Shown here one piece after another: positions 25,738 through 35,095 of a stretch of DNA of 64,000 bases. The notes beneath the pieces were generated by a model, which was not told the DNA's origin, ran no database searches, and saw only the letters and a program-made list of their open reading frames with translations. Numbering within the stretch: position 1 is the stretch's first letter; each line of letters begins with the position of its first letter. Origin of the DNA: Candidatus Borrarchaeum weybense (GTDB taxonomy: Archaea; Asgardarchaeota; Sifarchaeia; Borrarchaeales; Borrarchaeaceae); assembly GCA_019057385.1 (NCBI GenBank), contig JAHQJS010000007.1:835685-899684 (forward strand). The letters are read 5' to 3'. A program made the translations under genes and the position numbers.

Positions 25738-26107
25738 TATCCCTTGACGTTTACATATGAGTTCACGTTAGCTTATTAAAGAAAAATATTACTCTACTCT
25801 ATTTTTATAGTTGAATACTATAGATTTATATAAGTTGTCTTTGTAGGAATTCATGATAAATTCGTTAAAAAACCTGGGATATGGAAATTTTTGAAATTAA
25901 AGTTCCGCAGTTCTAAAATGAAAAAAAGGCCATGAACACAGTATTTATAGCTGAAAGTGACAAAAAGTGAGTCTACATTACTTGAATCGTAGTATCTTAA
26001 TTACGTAAGTTTATTAATTGTATATGATCCACAAAAAGTTTATGAATCGTTAATGCAACAACTGCATGATGAGAAAAAACCTTATAAGAGATCTAAAGGT
26101 GGAAGTT
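25738..26107. other. Divergent intergenic region between MtrH-like and zinc-ribbon genes
   Basis: No gene is supported. AT-rich tracts near 25800-25835 (TTTTTATAG, TTTATATAA) are possible TATA elements for either side. Nothing else is recognised. Confidence 0.3.
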
Positions 26108-26428
26108 ATGGAAATTGCCATAGAGTTTTCAGATGAAGAACTCAAATTAGTAAAAAAGTTACTAACGAGTAAAAAAGATAAGCGTCCAACAAAAGAAATT
26201 TTAGAGGAAAAATTTCGTGATTATAAAATAGGTCTGGTTTTTAGTGCACACCACAAACTAAGTGAAATTTGTCCAAAGTGCGGCTCAATTGAGACCACAC
26301 AAGATATGGATTGGAACTCGATTGACGATGGAAATGGAAAAAATATAATATTTTTAAAATGTAAAAATTGCAGTAACAAATTCAGTATTATTTGGAATCC
26401 TTTTGAAACAGATCCCCCCTCATGGTAA
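26108..26428 (+). CDS. Small zinc-ribbon protein, tandem copy 1
   Basis: An unrecognised protein of 106 residues. The N-terminal half is helical and charged (FSDEELKLVKKLL, RPTKEILEEKFRDYKIGLVF). The C-terminal half is a zinc ribbon with CPKCG and CKNC. The ATG chosen follows AGGTG by six bases and aligns with the paralog. An ATG 14 codons upstream is also open. Together with the next gene it forms a tandem pair between MtrH-like genes. The ribbon could bind nucleic acid or only be structural. Confidence 0.6.
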   Translation: MEIAIEFSDEELKLVKKLLTSKKDKRPTKEILEEKFRDYKIGLVFSAHHKLSEICPKCGSIETTQDMDWNSIDDGNGKNIIFLKCKNCSNKFSIIWNPFETDPPSW

Positions 26429-26482
26429 GCAAAGAAACAGTACTTGGTCCTAATGAATAAAAAAATAAATGGAGCACTTGTT

Positions 26483-26824
26483 ATGAATAGTCTAAGGGAA
26501 TCATTGAAAATAAAAGTAATTTTCTCAAAAGAAGAAATCGAAATATTCAAAAACCTATTAGAAGGGAGAAAAGAAATACGCCCTCTAAAAAAGATCTTGG
26601 AAGAGAAAATAACAGAATACCAATTAGGACTAATTTATAATGCAAAAGTAATACTGAATGATGCCTGCCCAAGCTGCGGGTCACTAAACACAAAAGAGGA
26701 TCATAATCGTCCGCCGACACTCACAAAGGGTGGAAATTTTATAATATATCGCCAATGTTGCGAATGTAACACAAAATTCAGTGCACATTTTATACCATCC
26801 TTCGAAGCTGACTATAGTATTTAA
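26483..26824 (+). CDS. Small zinc-ribbon protein, tandem copy 2
   Basis: This 113-residue paralog of the preceding gene shows the pattern FSKEEIEIFKNLL, RPLKKILEEKITEYQLGLIY, then CPSCGS and CCEC. The N-terminal helical region aligns over its whole length with copy 1, while the sequence between the cysteine pairs has diverged. The ATG is preceded by GGAG. An upstream TTG in frame overlaps nothing important. Function unknown; probably cotranscribed with copy 1 and perhaps with the third MtrH-like gene 180 bp further on. Confidence 0.58.
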   Translation: MNSLRESLKIKVIFSKEEIEIFKNLLEGRKEIRPLKKILEEKITEYQLGLIYNAKVILNDACPSCGSLNTKEDHNRPPTLTKGGNFIIYRQCCECNTKFSAHFIPSFEADYSI

Positions 26825-27006
26825 GACCTGTCTTTCATTGTTAAACATTTCTAGAATGCGTCTTCACGCAAATCGACTTTGTGAGGTATGTAAAATAGTT
26901 TAGAAAGCAAGATCAAGAAGGAAACTCAATGATCGAGAGGAATTTTTCAATAAGATTTTCTTTAATAAGATAAATACATACTCATATCGAATAGAAGGGA
27001 GATATA

Positions 27007-27981
27007 TTGTTAAAATTTGAAAAGCCACAAGAAATATTTAGAATTGGTAATGTTGAGATCGGAGGGCAACCTGGAGAATTGCCTACCGTATTAGTTGGAA
27101 GCATATTCTATTATAAAGATAGAATTGTTGAGAACCAACATCAAGGTATTTTTAAGAAGAAAGAAGCACTACGAATAATCAATAAGGTAGATACCATATC
27201 CATGAAGACAGGAAATCCCTACGTGATAGATATAGAAGCAATTAGTAATCGTTCAATTGAAAAATTCATAGACTTTGTTTCGGAAGTAACAGAGGCACCC
27301 TTTTTTATAAATAGCACTAATATCCCAGTCAGGCTACATGGTGCCAAGTACGTAAATGAAAAAGGTCTCCAAAATAGGACAATCTACGCTTCTATAAATT
27401 TCAAGGTAGAAAAAAGTGAAATTGAAGTGCTAGAACAATCAAAAATAGATGCTGTACTAGTTCAAGCATTTAACCCTCAAAACCCGTGGTCTAAAGGAAT
27501 GATGAAGATTATGAGAGAGGGACTCAATGGAGAAGGACTTGTAGATATGGTAATAAAGGCAGGAATAAAAAAACCCCTCCTCTTTGCAAACATCTACGAT
27601 GTACCGAGCATTGGTATCGGTGGAGAAACTGTCTACATGTTAAAAAATGAGTTTGGTTTGCCGAGTGGTACAGCTCCGGTGGGTGTAGTCGGTGTATGGG
27701 GGAAAACGAAAGAGGCCAAAGAACTATATGCGCAAATAACCAGTATTTGTGGCGCAAACGCCGCAGTTTTCTCAAAACTCATGGGATCAGATTATATACA
27801 TTACGGTTCTTTGAAAAGAGCCGCAAAAATTTTTCCATCAGTTGCCATGATTGATGCTATAATAGCTTATAATGCAAAGTTATACGGAGTTGAACCAAAG
27901 ATAATAACACCTGCCTTACAAGATTTTTTTGATACTCCTGACAAAACAGTACCTCCGAAATACTTGCACGCTGAAAATTAA
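27007..27981 (+). CDS. MtrH-like methyltransferase, copy 3
   Basis: The 324-residue protein has the family opening FRIGNVEIGGQPGELPTVLV followed by GSIFYYKDRIVEN, and VIDIEAISNRSIEKFIDFV, VQAFNPQNPWSKGMM, LPSGTAPVG and HYGSLKRAAKIFPSVAMIDA. It is clearly homologous to copies 1 and 2 but much more divergent and longer at the C-terminus. TTG start with GGGAG upstream. It has kept the NPQNPWSKG region, as copy 2 has, so it is likely active in methyl transfer between a corrinoid and a tetrahydropterin. No corrinoid protein is adjacent. Confidence 0.86.
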   Translation: MLKFEKPQEIFRIGNVEIGGQPGELPTVLVGSIFYYKDRIVENQHQGIFKKKEALRIINKVDTISMKTGNPYVIDIEAISNRSIEKFIDFVSEVTEAPFFINSTNIPVRLHGAKYVNEKGLQNRTIYASINFKVEKSEIEVLEQSKIDAVLVQAFNPQNPWSKGMMKIMREGLNGEGLVDMVIKAGIKKPLLFANIYDVPSIGIGGETVYMLKNEFGLPSGTAPVGVVGVWGKTKEAKELYAQITSICGANAAVFSKLMGSDYIHYGSLKRAAKIFPSVAMIDAIIAYNAKLYGVEPKIITPALQDFFDTPDKTVPPKYLHAEN

Positions 27982-28173
27982 AATAAGAACATATAGGACG
28001 ATATCGAGGGAGAATGTCTATTCAATATGCACGACTTGATACGACATCTATGGTTCATCTTACGAATTGAAAGAGATGATGCGGGAAAGAATTAAGTATA
28101 GTTTATTGAGTAGACATTTTGGATGATGAAAAACCTCTTTTGAGATGAAAAATCTTTTATAATGACGTGTCTT

Positions 28174-29901
28174 TTAGAAGACTGTATATTTTTTCTCGTG
28201 ATCTTTATACTGTGGCAAATGGCTCGCAGACAAAAAGCCAGGCAATTGTCGCCCTATGGCATCGGGGGGGATCTCTTCTTTCTTTTCCTTTTTTAAATTG
28301 AGCATATCGTCAATCCTCAAAATCGATATAGCTGTCTCACACGCTCCTTTGAATATTGCTTTAGTAACTGCCAATGGCATAATGATACCAGCGTTCATCA
28401 TATTATCAATTTTCTTACCTAACGCATTATATCCATACCACATATTGGCAGACTGTTGATGTTCCGCAATGAGGAAAGGTAGAATATCTAATGAATTCAA
28501 CCCTGTATTTGTCACCAACGCTCTTGGAATGCAAAGCAGAGCATCTGCAAAGGCTTTTACAGCAAATTGTTCCTTACCGTGAAATTCTCGTGAAAACTCT
28601 GTCAGTCGTTTTTTCAATTCTACCTCAACAGCCCCGCCGCCAGCAACTATCTTATTACATTTGAAAAGATTTGCTGTAGCGTAAAGAACATCAAGCACTG
28701 TTTTTTCGACATCCTCCATTATTTCTTTCGAAATGCCACGTATTAATATACACACTGATTGCGGGGTTTTGCATCCCTCAATAACAACAATTTTATTATC
28801 ACCAACTTTTCTCTCCTCAACCAAATTGGCTGATCCTAAATCCTCTTCCTTTAAGTCGTCAAGATCTCTAACTATATTTGCATTACAAGCCTTGGCAACC
28901 CTTAGTATAAATTTTTGCTTTGCAGCCCATCGATATAGTGTTACAGCCATAATTCCAGCTCTGGCCAGAAAATATGCCGCCAAATCATCAATACGTTTTT
29001 CACAGAAAACAACGTTTGCACCTGCTGCCTTTATCTTATTTACCCAATCTTTTAAGATCTGTGCCTTCTTATCTATGAAAGGTTTGATTAATTCTGGATT
29101 ATTTATTTCAATCTTTCCCTGAACTGTAGGAGGGTGATGTTCAAGTTTTTCTATCTCTAAAGGATGAGTAAGAACTGCAATCTTCGGATTTTTGACGTGC
29201 TTCGGCATTTGTGGATGAATCAATTGTTCATCCATAACCATTCCGCGTACAAAAATTGAATCGTTAACGGTCTTACCAGGTTTTTTAACGATATGAACCA
29301 GATCAATATTAGCAATCCAGTTGTTGTCTCTTTTTTCCTTGATTCGTTCAATAACATCAAGAACGATATCTGTTAATACTAAACTAGCCTTTGCACCCAG
29401 TTTGGTAGACATGATGGTATAGACTACTTTTTTGAGAATCTTTCTATCAGCAGACTCTATTTCTACTGCAATCTCGTCCAGAATCCTAAGTGCTTTCTTT
29501 AATGCCTCCTTGTATCCATGAATAATAATTGAAGGATGTATCTTATCGTCTAATAGTCTCTCTGCGCGTTCTAGAAACTCGCTTGCTAATACAACGGACG
29601 AAATAGAGCCATCACCCGTTGTATCCTTTTGAGCGGTTGCCAAATGGATCAGAATCTTTGCTACAGGATGCCATATGCTCATTCTTTTAAGTATCGTTGC
29701 CCCATCACAAGAGATAATGAAGTATTTGAGACTATCTACAAGGAACTTCTTCGAACCGCTAGGACCAAGACTTTTCTGTAGAATAGCTCTAATTATCTTT
29801 GCGATCAAAATATTACTCTTTACTAACTCTGAGCCATTTAACTGACTTATACCTTCTCTAATCAGTGGAGAAGTCATTAGTGCAGCATCTATGTTTGACA
29901 T
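28174..29901 (-). CDS. Group II chaperonin (thermosome) subunit, divergent
   Basis: The protein has 575 residues. SKSLGP-type and DGATILKRM motifs, VAGGGAVEVELKKRL and the equatorial-apical-equatorial layout identify a thermosome/CCT subunit. It departs from the consensus at conserved ATP-site positions: LGPSGSKKF instead of LGP(K/R)GMDK, and TTGDGSISSVVLA instead of GDGTTTAVVLA. The nucleotide-site aspartate is kept, but the threonines after it are not. The C-terminal tail lacks the Gly-Met repeats. ATG follows GGTGAG. It is either a fast-evolving specialised subunit or an accessory paralog; the main thermosome would be elsewhere. Confidence 0.9.
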   Translation of the reverse strand: MSNIDAALMTSPLIREGISQLNGSELVKSNILIAKIIRAILQKSLGPSGSKKFLVDSLKYFIISCDGATILKRMSIWHPVAKILIHLATAQKDTTGDGSISSVVLASEFLERAERLLDDKIHPSIIIHGYKEALKKALRILDEIAVEIESADRKILKKVVYTIMSTKLGAKASLVLTDIVLDVIERIKEKRDNNWIANIDLVHIVKKPGKTVNDSIFVRGMVMDEQLIHPQMPKHVKNPKIAVLTHPLEIEKLEHHPPTVQGKIEINNPELIKPFIDKKAQILKDWVNKIKAAGANVVFCEKRIDDLAAYFLARAGIMAVTLYRWAAKQKFILRVAKACNANIVRDLDDLKEEDLGSANLVEERKVGDNKIVVIEGCKTPQSVCILIRGISKEIMEDVEKTVLDVLYATANLFKCNKIVAGGGAVEVELKKRLTEFSREFHGKEQFAVKAFADALLCIPRALVTNTGLNSLDILPFLIAEHQQSANMWYGYNALGKKIDNMMNAGIIMPLAVTKAIFKGACETAISILRIDDMLNLKKEKKEEIPPDAIGRQLPGFLSASHLPQYKDHEKKYTVF

Positions 29902-30501
29902 CTCTCTCACCTATGCTATTCTTACTCGAAACTTAATGATTATCATACCGATCAATGAATCCAGTCCTTTTACTTATATTATTTCAGAAATCACTTTGCT
30001 AATGACTCCATATACCTTTTTGTGCAAAATCACATTTTTGAAAGATTTTAAGAATGTATTTAAGACGTCATTTTACATGTTTGTAAATAATTTACTTGGA
30101 ACTAAGCCATAGATTGCACTTTCCTTTGATTTGCAAATAAAGGACTAACTCACTTTGGCTTTAAGCAAATTTCAAAAAGATTCTATAAATTCACAATATA
30201 TAGAGATACAAGTCTGGGAATGAAACGAGGAGTTATTCTCGAAGAGCTGGAGAGGCAGCATATATATATACTTATGCGTTGGCAAACACCAGAGTTCAAA
30301 ACTGTTTTGATCCTCCCTTTTAATTTTGAGGATATGTACATTCATTGATAGGTTCATTTGAGCAAAGAGCAATCCGAGGTGGTAATTGTCTACTATCAAA
30401 TGTTATAAAGTTTTTTACTCGAACGAATACGCCAATAACTCAAGAGGAATTTTGTAGGGATCGTCTCTTTGCAAGGCTTAGTGTGATTGTACATGCATAT
30501 A
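29902..30501. other. Intergenic region between chaperonin and CBS protein
   Basis: About 600 bp with no convincing gene. It contains an alternating TA run near 30260-30270 and scattered short open frames of poor composition. I see no RNA gene or repeat. Confidence 0.3.
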
Positions 30502-30936
30502 CTACGATTTACTTTTTTTTCTTCTTTTTTTAAATGAAAGTAAACAATTCTGAAATTCATCAAAAGATTTTTTGGAAATAATGCCGATTAAATTACCATC
30601 GTCATCAACCACACAAAGCCTGTTTATCGTAGTCCTCTCGAATTGGGACGCAATATCAAAGACTCTATCATTTGAGAATACGGAATATATGGACGACACC
30701 ATCACATCTTTTGCTATAAATTCGCAAGGATTCTTGCCTTCCGAGATTAATTTGACAATTACTCCTTCGGTAATAATACCAACAGGCTTGTTCGAGTTTA
30801 TAACAAGAATGCTATCAACCTGATGGCTGATCATTAATTCAGCAACTTTTGTTAAGTTATCTTCCAGATCACATGTAACAATATCTATAACCATATCAAT
30901 CGCTAAGGGAGCGATCTTATTAATTTCTTCACTCAT
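30502..30936 (-). CDS. CBS-domain-pair protein
   Basis: The protein of 144 residues consists of two CBS motifs: LTKVAELMISHQVDSILVIN with PVGIITEGVIVKLI, and VFDIASQFERTTINRLCVVD with LIGIISKKSFDEF. The C-terminus is a short run of lysines. Paired CBS domains bind adenine nucleotides or S-adenosylmethionine and often regulate partners; as a stand-alone protein the partner is unknown. The ATG at this position follows GGTG by six bases; another ATG four codons upstream is in frame. It lies downstream of the URO-D-type methyltransferase in the opposite-side intergenic context. Confidence 0.85.
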   Translation of the reverse strand: MSEEINKIAPLAIDMVIDIVTCDLEDNLTKVAELMISHQVDSILVINSNKPVGIITEGVIVKLISEGKNPCEFIAKDVMVSSIYSVFSNDRVFDIASQFERTTINRLCVVDDDGNLIGIISKKSFDEFQNCLLSFKKRRKKSKS

Positions 30937-31064
30937 TTTCTTCACCATGTTTTTAGGTTCTTCCTAATCAAATTAGATCCGATTATTTTTTGCTGTGAAT
31001 GCCGGAAAAAGAATTATCAATTCCTTTAAAAAATAAAAAAGGTTGAGGGGAATTGTCAAAGTCG

Positions 31065-32327
31065 CTAGAAGGGCTTTGCAATTCTTTTTATTTCTGCTGT
31101 GCTTTCCGTGGGTTGAAGCGCCTCTAAATCAATTGGAAATGTACCGTATTCTTTTACCTTTCTGATAAGGTATTTGAATCTTTGCATTGTACATGCAGGT
31201 GAAACCGTGTCCAGTTTGACAGGTACAGAGCCTCCTCCTGGTGCTGTATCTCTTATATGTCTTCTTACTCGTTCATCTAAGATCTCCAAGGCAGCATAAT
31301 TGATGGTTTCAGCATCGGTTCCGACAACCCAGAGTTTCTTGTTTTTCGCAGATATTTTTTTTGCAGCAGCTAAGTCAGCTATTCGTGTATCCATCCCATA
31401 CATGAACACAATGAATCCACTATTATCCATGTAATGTTGCCAAAAGTTTTTCCAGTCATCAACAGCTTCGTAAAATCTGAATACGCCCCAGTTGTTATAG
31501 GGTGTTCTCTTTATGACCTTCATAGCAGCTGGCATTGCGAATTCTTCCCAGTTCTTTGTACCGATCAGCGGAACGTCGCATGCGGCAGCCCACATGAAAG
31601 GAAATAGTGTTGGTGCATGGGGCTTTACAACTTCTTCGTATTGAAACTTACCATAGTCGGTCGCTAAATCCACGTATAAGTCTAAGACTTTCCACAAGAA
31701 TTCAGGATCTCTGCGTGCCCATTTAATAAGTCTTGTGAATCCCATAGTCTTAAATGCGATGTCCCAAGGGGTAGCTTGGAAGTAGAAGGGTGTAAGACGA
31801 CCGGGTAAGGTCTCAAATATTGTCTTCATTATACCAGCAAAAAATGGTCCTCTGCCCTCTGTACTTAAGTCGGGTACTCTTAATTTGTCAAAATCTGCCT
31901 TCTCTTTGATTATTTCTCCATCTGGTGCTACACAGGGGTACGACGTTGTTGGACGGAGGAGTTTGCACCCTAGTACTTCAGGCTCGATGTTGTATACATC
32001 AAAGTCAGCCTGTGGAAACTCATGTTCCAGCTTGTCTACAACCCAATATTGACTCGCCACGAGTTTTTTATAGCTATAGCAGCACTCAAGTAAAGGAATT
32101 TTTGAGTGGTGTGAGGCAAACGTTTCCATAAGCCCAGTAGGCCCAGGTATTCGCCATTTAGGTTCTTTATAGGTTGCAAGTCTTGCTATGGCTTCAGCAG
32201 GTGTCTCAGGATATTTATCAATTCTAGCCTTGATTTTTTCTGTGTGTTCTTGGATTCTCTTTTCCATTTCTGGCTCTGTCTTTTCCTCGTATACTTTCTC
32301 ACCAAATATAGTTTCTCCAAAACCCAT
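31065..32327 (-). CDS. URO-D-family (MtaA/demethylase-type) methyltransferase
   Basis: The 420 residues resemble the uroporphyrinogen-decarboxylase superfamily TIM barrel, including GGGSVPVKLDTVSPACTMQ at the C-terminal side. Family members in corrinoid systems either demethylate a substrate or move methyl groups to a thiol. The gene directly follows that of a corrinoid protein (16 bp), with GAGGTG before the ATG, so the two should form a substrate:corrinoid methyltransferase pair. The protein has an unusually long N-terminal segment (about 60 residues, with EKTEPEMEKRIQEHTEKI likely helical). The substrate cannot be deduced; true uroporphyrinogen decarboxylase is unlikely given length and partner. 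Confidence 0.82.
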   Translation of the reverse strand: MGFGETIFGEKVYEEKTEPEMEKRIQEHTEKIKARIDKYPETPAEAIARLATYKEPKWRIPGPTGLMETFASHHSKIPLLECCYSYKKLVASQYWVVDKLEHEFPQADFDVYNIEPEVLGCKLLRPTTSYPCVAPDGEIIKEKADFDKLRVPDLSTEGRGPFFAGIMKTIFETLPGRLTPFYFQATPWDIAFKTMGFTRLIKWARRDPEFLWKVLDLYVDLATDYGKFQYEEVVKPHAPTLFPFMWAAACDVPLIGTKNWEEFAMPAAMKVIKRTPYNNWGVFRFYEAVDDWKNFWQHYMDNSGFIVFMYGMDTRIADLAAAKKISAKNKKLWVVGTDAETINYAALEILDERVRRHIRDTAPGGGSVPVKLDTVSPACTMQRFKYLIRKVKEYGTFPIDLEALQPTESTAEIKRIAKPF

Positions 32328-32343
32328 TTTTTATACACCTCTA

Positions 32344-32985
32344 TTAAACTGCTCCTATTAGTCTTTTACACTCGCGTACAGCATCAGCTGCATCTCTGCC
32401 GAATCCGTCCGCATTGTATTGAATTAACATATCACGATATGCGCCAGCACCACCGATTATATATTTTACTTTGTCCCTAACACCAGCCTCAGTAAGTGCC
32501 TTCTCAATTGCTGGAAGCTCTATATCAGCTGTTGATGTAGAATAGGCGGAAGCCCCAATTAACTCTGGGTTGTATTTCTTTATTGCCTCAACGAATTTTT
32601 CAGGATAGACATCTGAGCCCAAATCAATGACTTTAAATCCAGCACCTCTCAGAAATGCACCAACAAGGTTTTTTCCGATGTCATGAACATCTCCTCTAAC
32701 AACTCCAAGAACTATCGTCGCAATAAAATCTGCGTTACCACTTTTTTCCAATTCAGGAAGGACAATATTCAGGGATTTTTTCGCAGCTTCACCAACCATC
32801 ATTAGATCAGCAATGAAGTACTCTTTTTGCTCAAGTCTTTTCCCTGCAACTGTCAAGCCATTTTTCATCGCATCGATGACTTCCATTGGCTTTGCACCTT
32901 CATTAACCGCACGTTTTGTCAGCGCTTCTGCATCGTCATCTTCGCCCTCAAGAATAGCGTTTTCTAAGTCCTTTAAAGTAGACAT
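32344..32985 (-). CDS. Corrinoid protein (MtaC/MtbC/MttC-like)
   Basis: The 213-residue protein has an N-terminal helical cap (KRAVNEGAKPMEVIDAMKNG, EQKEYFIADLMMVGEAAKK) and a Rossmann-like B12-binding domain. GDVHDIGKN carries the lower-axial ligand His101, and the domain continues GASAYSTST and YIIGGAGAYRD. This is the methyl carrier of corrinoid methyltransferase systems. A strong AGGAGAGATAG stands before the ATG and is part of a motif shared with three other sites. It is the first gene of a two-gene unit with the URO-D-type methyltransferase. Confidence 0.93.
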   Translation of the reverse strand: MSTLKDLENAILEGEDDDAEALTKRAVNEGAKPMEVIDAMKNGLTVAGKRLEQKEYFIADLMMVGEAAKKSLNIVLPELEKSGNADFIATIVLGVVRGDVHDIGKNLVGAFLRGAGFKVIDLGSDVYPEKFVEAIKKYNPELIGASAYSTSTADIELPAIEKALTEAGVRDKVKYIIGGAGAYRDMLIQYNADGFGRDAADAVRECKRLIGAV

Positions 32986-33632
32986 TTTTTCTATCTCTCC
33001 TAGTTTTGATCCATTTTACATATTTTTTGGATGAACCTCTATTTTCAAGAAGTCCATTTAAGTTATAGCGAATTATTATTATAGTTTTACTATAAAAAGT
33101 TTATTACTTAATAATAATTTTTTTGTATTTATGATATAATTTATTATAATTATGAATATGCTTTTTTCAAATAACAATTTAATACATCCAATCCTGGTGT
33201 TTCCTTTTTACGAAAAAATCGTACTATGAAGTCGGTATTCTACATCGGATCGATATTCATTCGGGCGAGCCCTTCAGGGTATTTTAATAAAGAATAATTT
33301 TCTTACAATTAGTTTATAAGCTCCGCGTAGTGTAAAAATATAAGAATGCCAATATTAACGGAAAGAAGTCACAGGTTACATTCTGCATGTGAAACTGGCA
33401 TAACAAGAAGGATCCTTTGTCAGTTGCATATTTTATTTGAGCTCCTGCAAATCAACCAATTTCACTCTTTAAAGGATTAATGGAATCGTGAATTCAAACA
33501 TTTTAAAAATGTACTTACCTTAATACTTATAAATATGGATTAGATTTTTATTATAATTAGTTTGTATTTCCCTAATATAATATTTGAAAACGAGATTATG
33601 TAGCGGAAACTATTATTCGCATTATCTATAGA
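32986..33632. promoter_or_regulatory. Divergent control region between corrinoid/methyltransferase genes and corrinoid-winged-helix gene
   Basis: About 650 bp without a gene. Near 33070-33115 the 11-bp inverted repeat AATTATTATTA / TAATAATAATT flanks a smaller one, ATAGT-TTT-ACTAT. These are possible operator sites, although in such AT-rich DNA chance is a real alternative. A motif GGATC-N7-GGAGAGATAG (32991-33012, minus strand) immediately precedes the corrinoid gene. Confidence 0.4.
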
Positions 33633-34778
33633 GTGATTGCAATGGACGTATCGATACTCAAAATTAAGGAAGACCTTTTAGAAAAGGTAAAACTAGCAGT
33701 AATTGATGGCAACGATATTATAATCGGTAAATATATATTAAACGTATTGAATTCGAACATTCCAAATCCATTTGACTCTATTATGACCGTTCTTATTGAA
33801 GGCATTAAAAGAGTTGCAGATATGTACGAAACAGGAGAATGTGAGCTGCCAGATTTGATACTAGCGGGGGAATCACTCAAAGAAGCACTTAGTATTATAA
33901 CAAATAACGTGCGCGACCCCTCTAGTTTTTTACAAATAAAAAAAGGAAAAGTTATCCTAGGAACTGTAGAAGGTGACACTCATGATATCGGCAAAAATGT
34001 CGTTGCAGCCATGCTTCAAGCTAATGGTTTTGAAGTTATAGATCTCGGACAGAACGTACCACCTCAGATATTCGTCGAAAAGGCAGTAGAAGAAAAGGCG
34101 AATATTATAGGGGCCTCTTCATTTATGTCAAGCACTAGAAATTCTCAAAAAAAGATTTTAGAAGAATTAGAAAAGGTGGGACTTAGAGATAAAATTATTT
34201 TTCTCATCGGTGGGGCTGCGGTCTCAAAAGATTATGCCAAAACGATTGGTGCAGATGGATATGCGAAAGACGCTTTTGAGACAGTTGAACTGCTTGAGGG
34301 CTTGGTTAATAACCAAAAGAAAATTACACCAGAAAAAAATCACAAATTATTACTTAAAATGGAAGAAAACAGAAAAATGATTGAACAATTAGCTGATCAA
34401 GTCAAACAGTTTCAAGATATTATTGGGAAGACAACTAGTAGAGAAGTGAATGTTGATAAAAGTCGCCTTTTAATTTCGCAGAAGTTCATAAATGTCAAAA
34501 ATATAACGTTTTCAGAAGAAAAGGTTTACAAAATATTATCAAGTTTGTCCAACAAAGTTCGCTTAAGGGTTCTTATGGCTCTATGGCAAAAACCTTTACA
34601 TTTTTCCGAAATCGAAGAAGTCATATCAGTTAAAGGCGGTCATCTTCAATTTCACGTGGGAAAATTAAAAAACGAAGGATTAATTGAACAAAAGAAGAAC
34701 CGAGGAAAATACTCAGTTACTCAAAAAGGCAAAAAAGTAATAATGATAACAAGTCAATTATCATCGCTTGAGAATTAA
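33633..34778 (+). CDS. Corrinoid-binding domain fused to winged-helix DNA-binding domain (putative corrinoid-sensing regulator)
   Basis: Residues 1-90 form the helical cap of methyltransferase corrinoid proteins (GECELPDLILAGESLKEAL). Residues 105-225 are the B12-binding domain with GDTHDIGKN (axial His117), DLGQNVPPQIFVEKA, GASSFMSST and FLIGGAAVSKDYA. A charged helical linker (about 235-262) leads to a winged helix at 297-375: LSNKVRLRVLMALWQKPLHF, then GGHLQFHVGKLKNEGLIEQK, an ArsR/DUF7347-like pattern. The gene is divergent from the corrinoid protein and URO-D-type methyltransferase genes. This arrangement fits a regulator that reads corrinoid presence, redox or methylation state. It differs from CarH/LitR, where a MerR domain precedes the B12 domain. 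GTG is used; ATG three codons later is possible. Confidence 0.88.
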   Translation: MIAMDVSILKIKEDLLEKVKLAVIDGNDIIIGKYILNVLNSNIPNPFDSIMTVLIEGIKRVADMYETGECELPDLILAGESLKEALSIITNNVRDPSSFLQIKKGKVILGTVEGDTHDIGKNVVAAMLQANGFEVIDLGQNVPPQIFVEKAVEEKANIIGASSFMSSTRNSQKKILEELEKVGLRDKIIFLIGGAAVSKDYAKTIGADGYAKDAFETVELLEGLVNNQKKITPEKNHKLLLKMEENRKMIEQLADQVKQFQDIIGKTTSREVNVDKSRLLISQKFINVKNITFSEEKVYKILSSLSNKVRLRVLMALWQKPLHFSEIEEVISVKGGHLQFHVGKLKNEGLIEQKKNRGKYSVTQKGKKVIMITSQLSSLEN

Positions 34779-34799
34779 CACACACTTAGAATATTCTTG

Positions 34800-35095
34800 G
34801 CAAGAGTAAGTGACATCCTCCCCAGCCGTTCGGCTGGGGCTTACAGCTTTCCATCGTGGTCTCGTTCCCTCACGGGAAGCGATGTTTCGCCTACTTCTAT
34901 GGGCTTACGGAAACTTACCAGGTTGCACACGCTGCTCAATCACTATCCTGCCCCTTATTCAGGGGAATTTCTTGCGATGCTGGATAGCGACCTCATGCAC
35001 GGGCTTCCTCACGCTTACCCCTGTCACTACGCTGACTGGTCGCTTATGGGAGGATATGCCTCCACCCCAGTCGGAAGGGGACTTCCCACCGCATA
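34800..35095 (-). mobile_element. Relic of a second IS605-type subfamily (GC-rich right-end/guide-RNA region)
   Basis: This block is strikingly more GC-rich than its flanks. Its minus strand ends with a stable hairpin (CCCCAGCC-GAAC-GGCTGGGG) followed by AGGATGTCACTTAC, the style of right ends of IS200/IS605 tnpB elements. The upstream part would correspond to the guide-RNA-encoding tail of a tnpB gene now deleted. Open frames on the plus strand in this block are by-products of the composition. No left end is identified. Confidence 0.6.

Noticed and set aside
29891..30112. Hydrophobic 73-codon plus-strand frame next to the chaperonin gene
   Set aside because: It begins inside the chaperonin gene on the other strand, and its hydrophobicity follows from AT-rich DNA.
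30345..30533. Small plus-strand open frame ending in a run of phenylalanines
   Set aside because: The Phe run is the antisense of the lysine-rich end of the CBS protein, and the rest has no family or ribosome-binding site.
31065..32327. True uroporphyrinogen decarboxylase for heme synthesis
   Set aside because: It is longer than HemE, is paired with a corrinoid protein, and no heme pathway genes are nearby.
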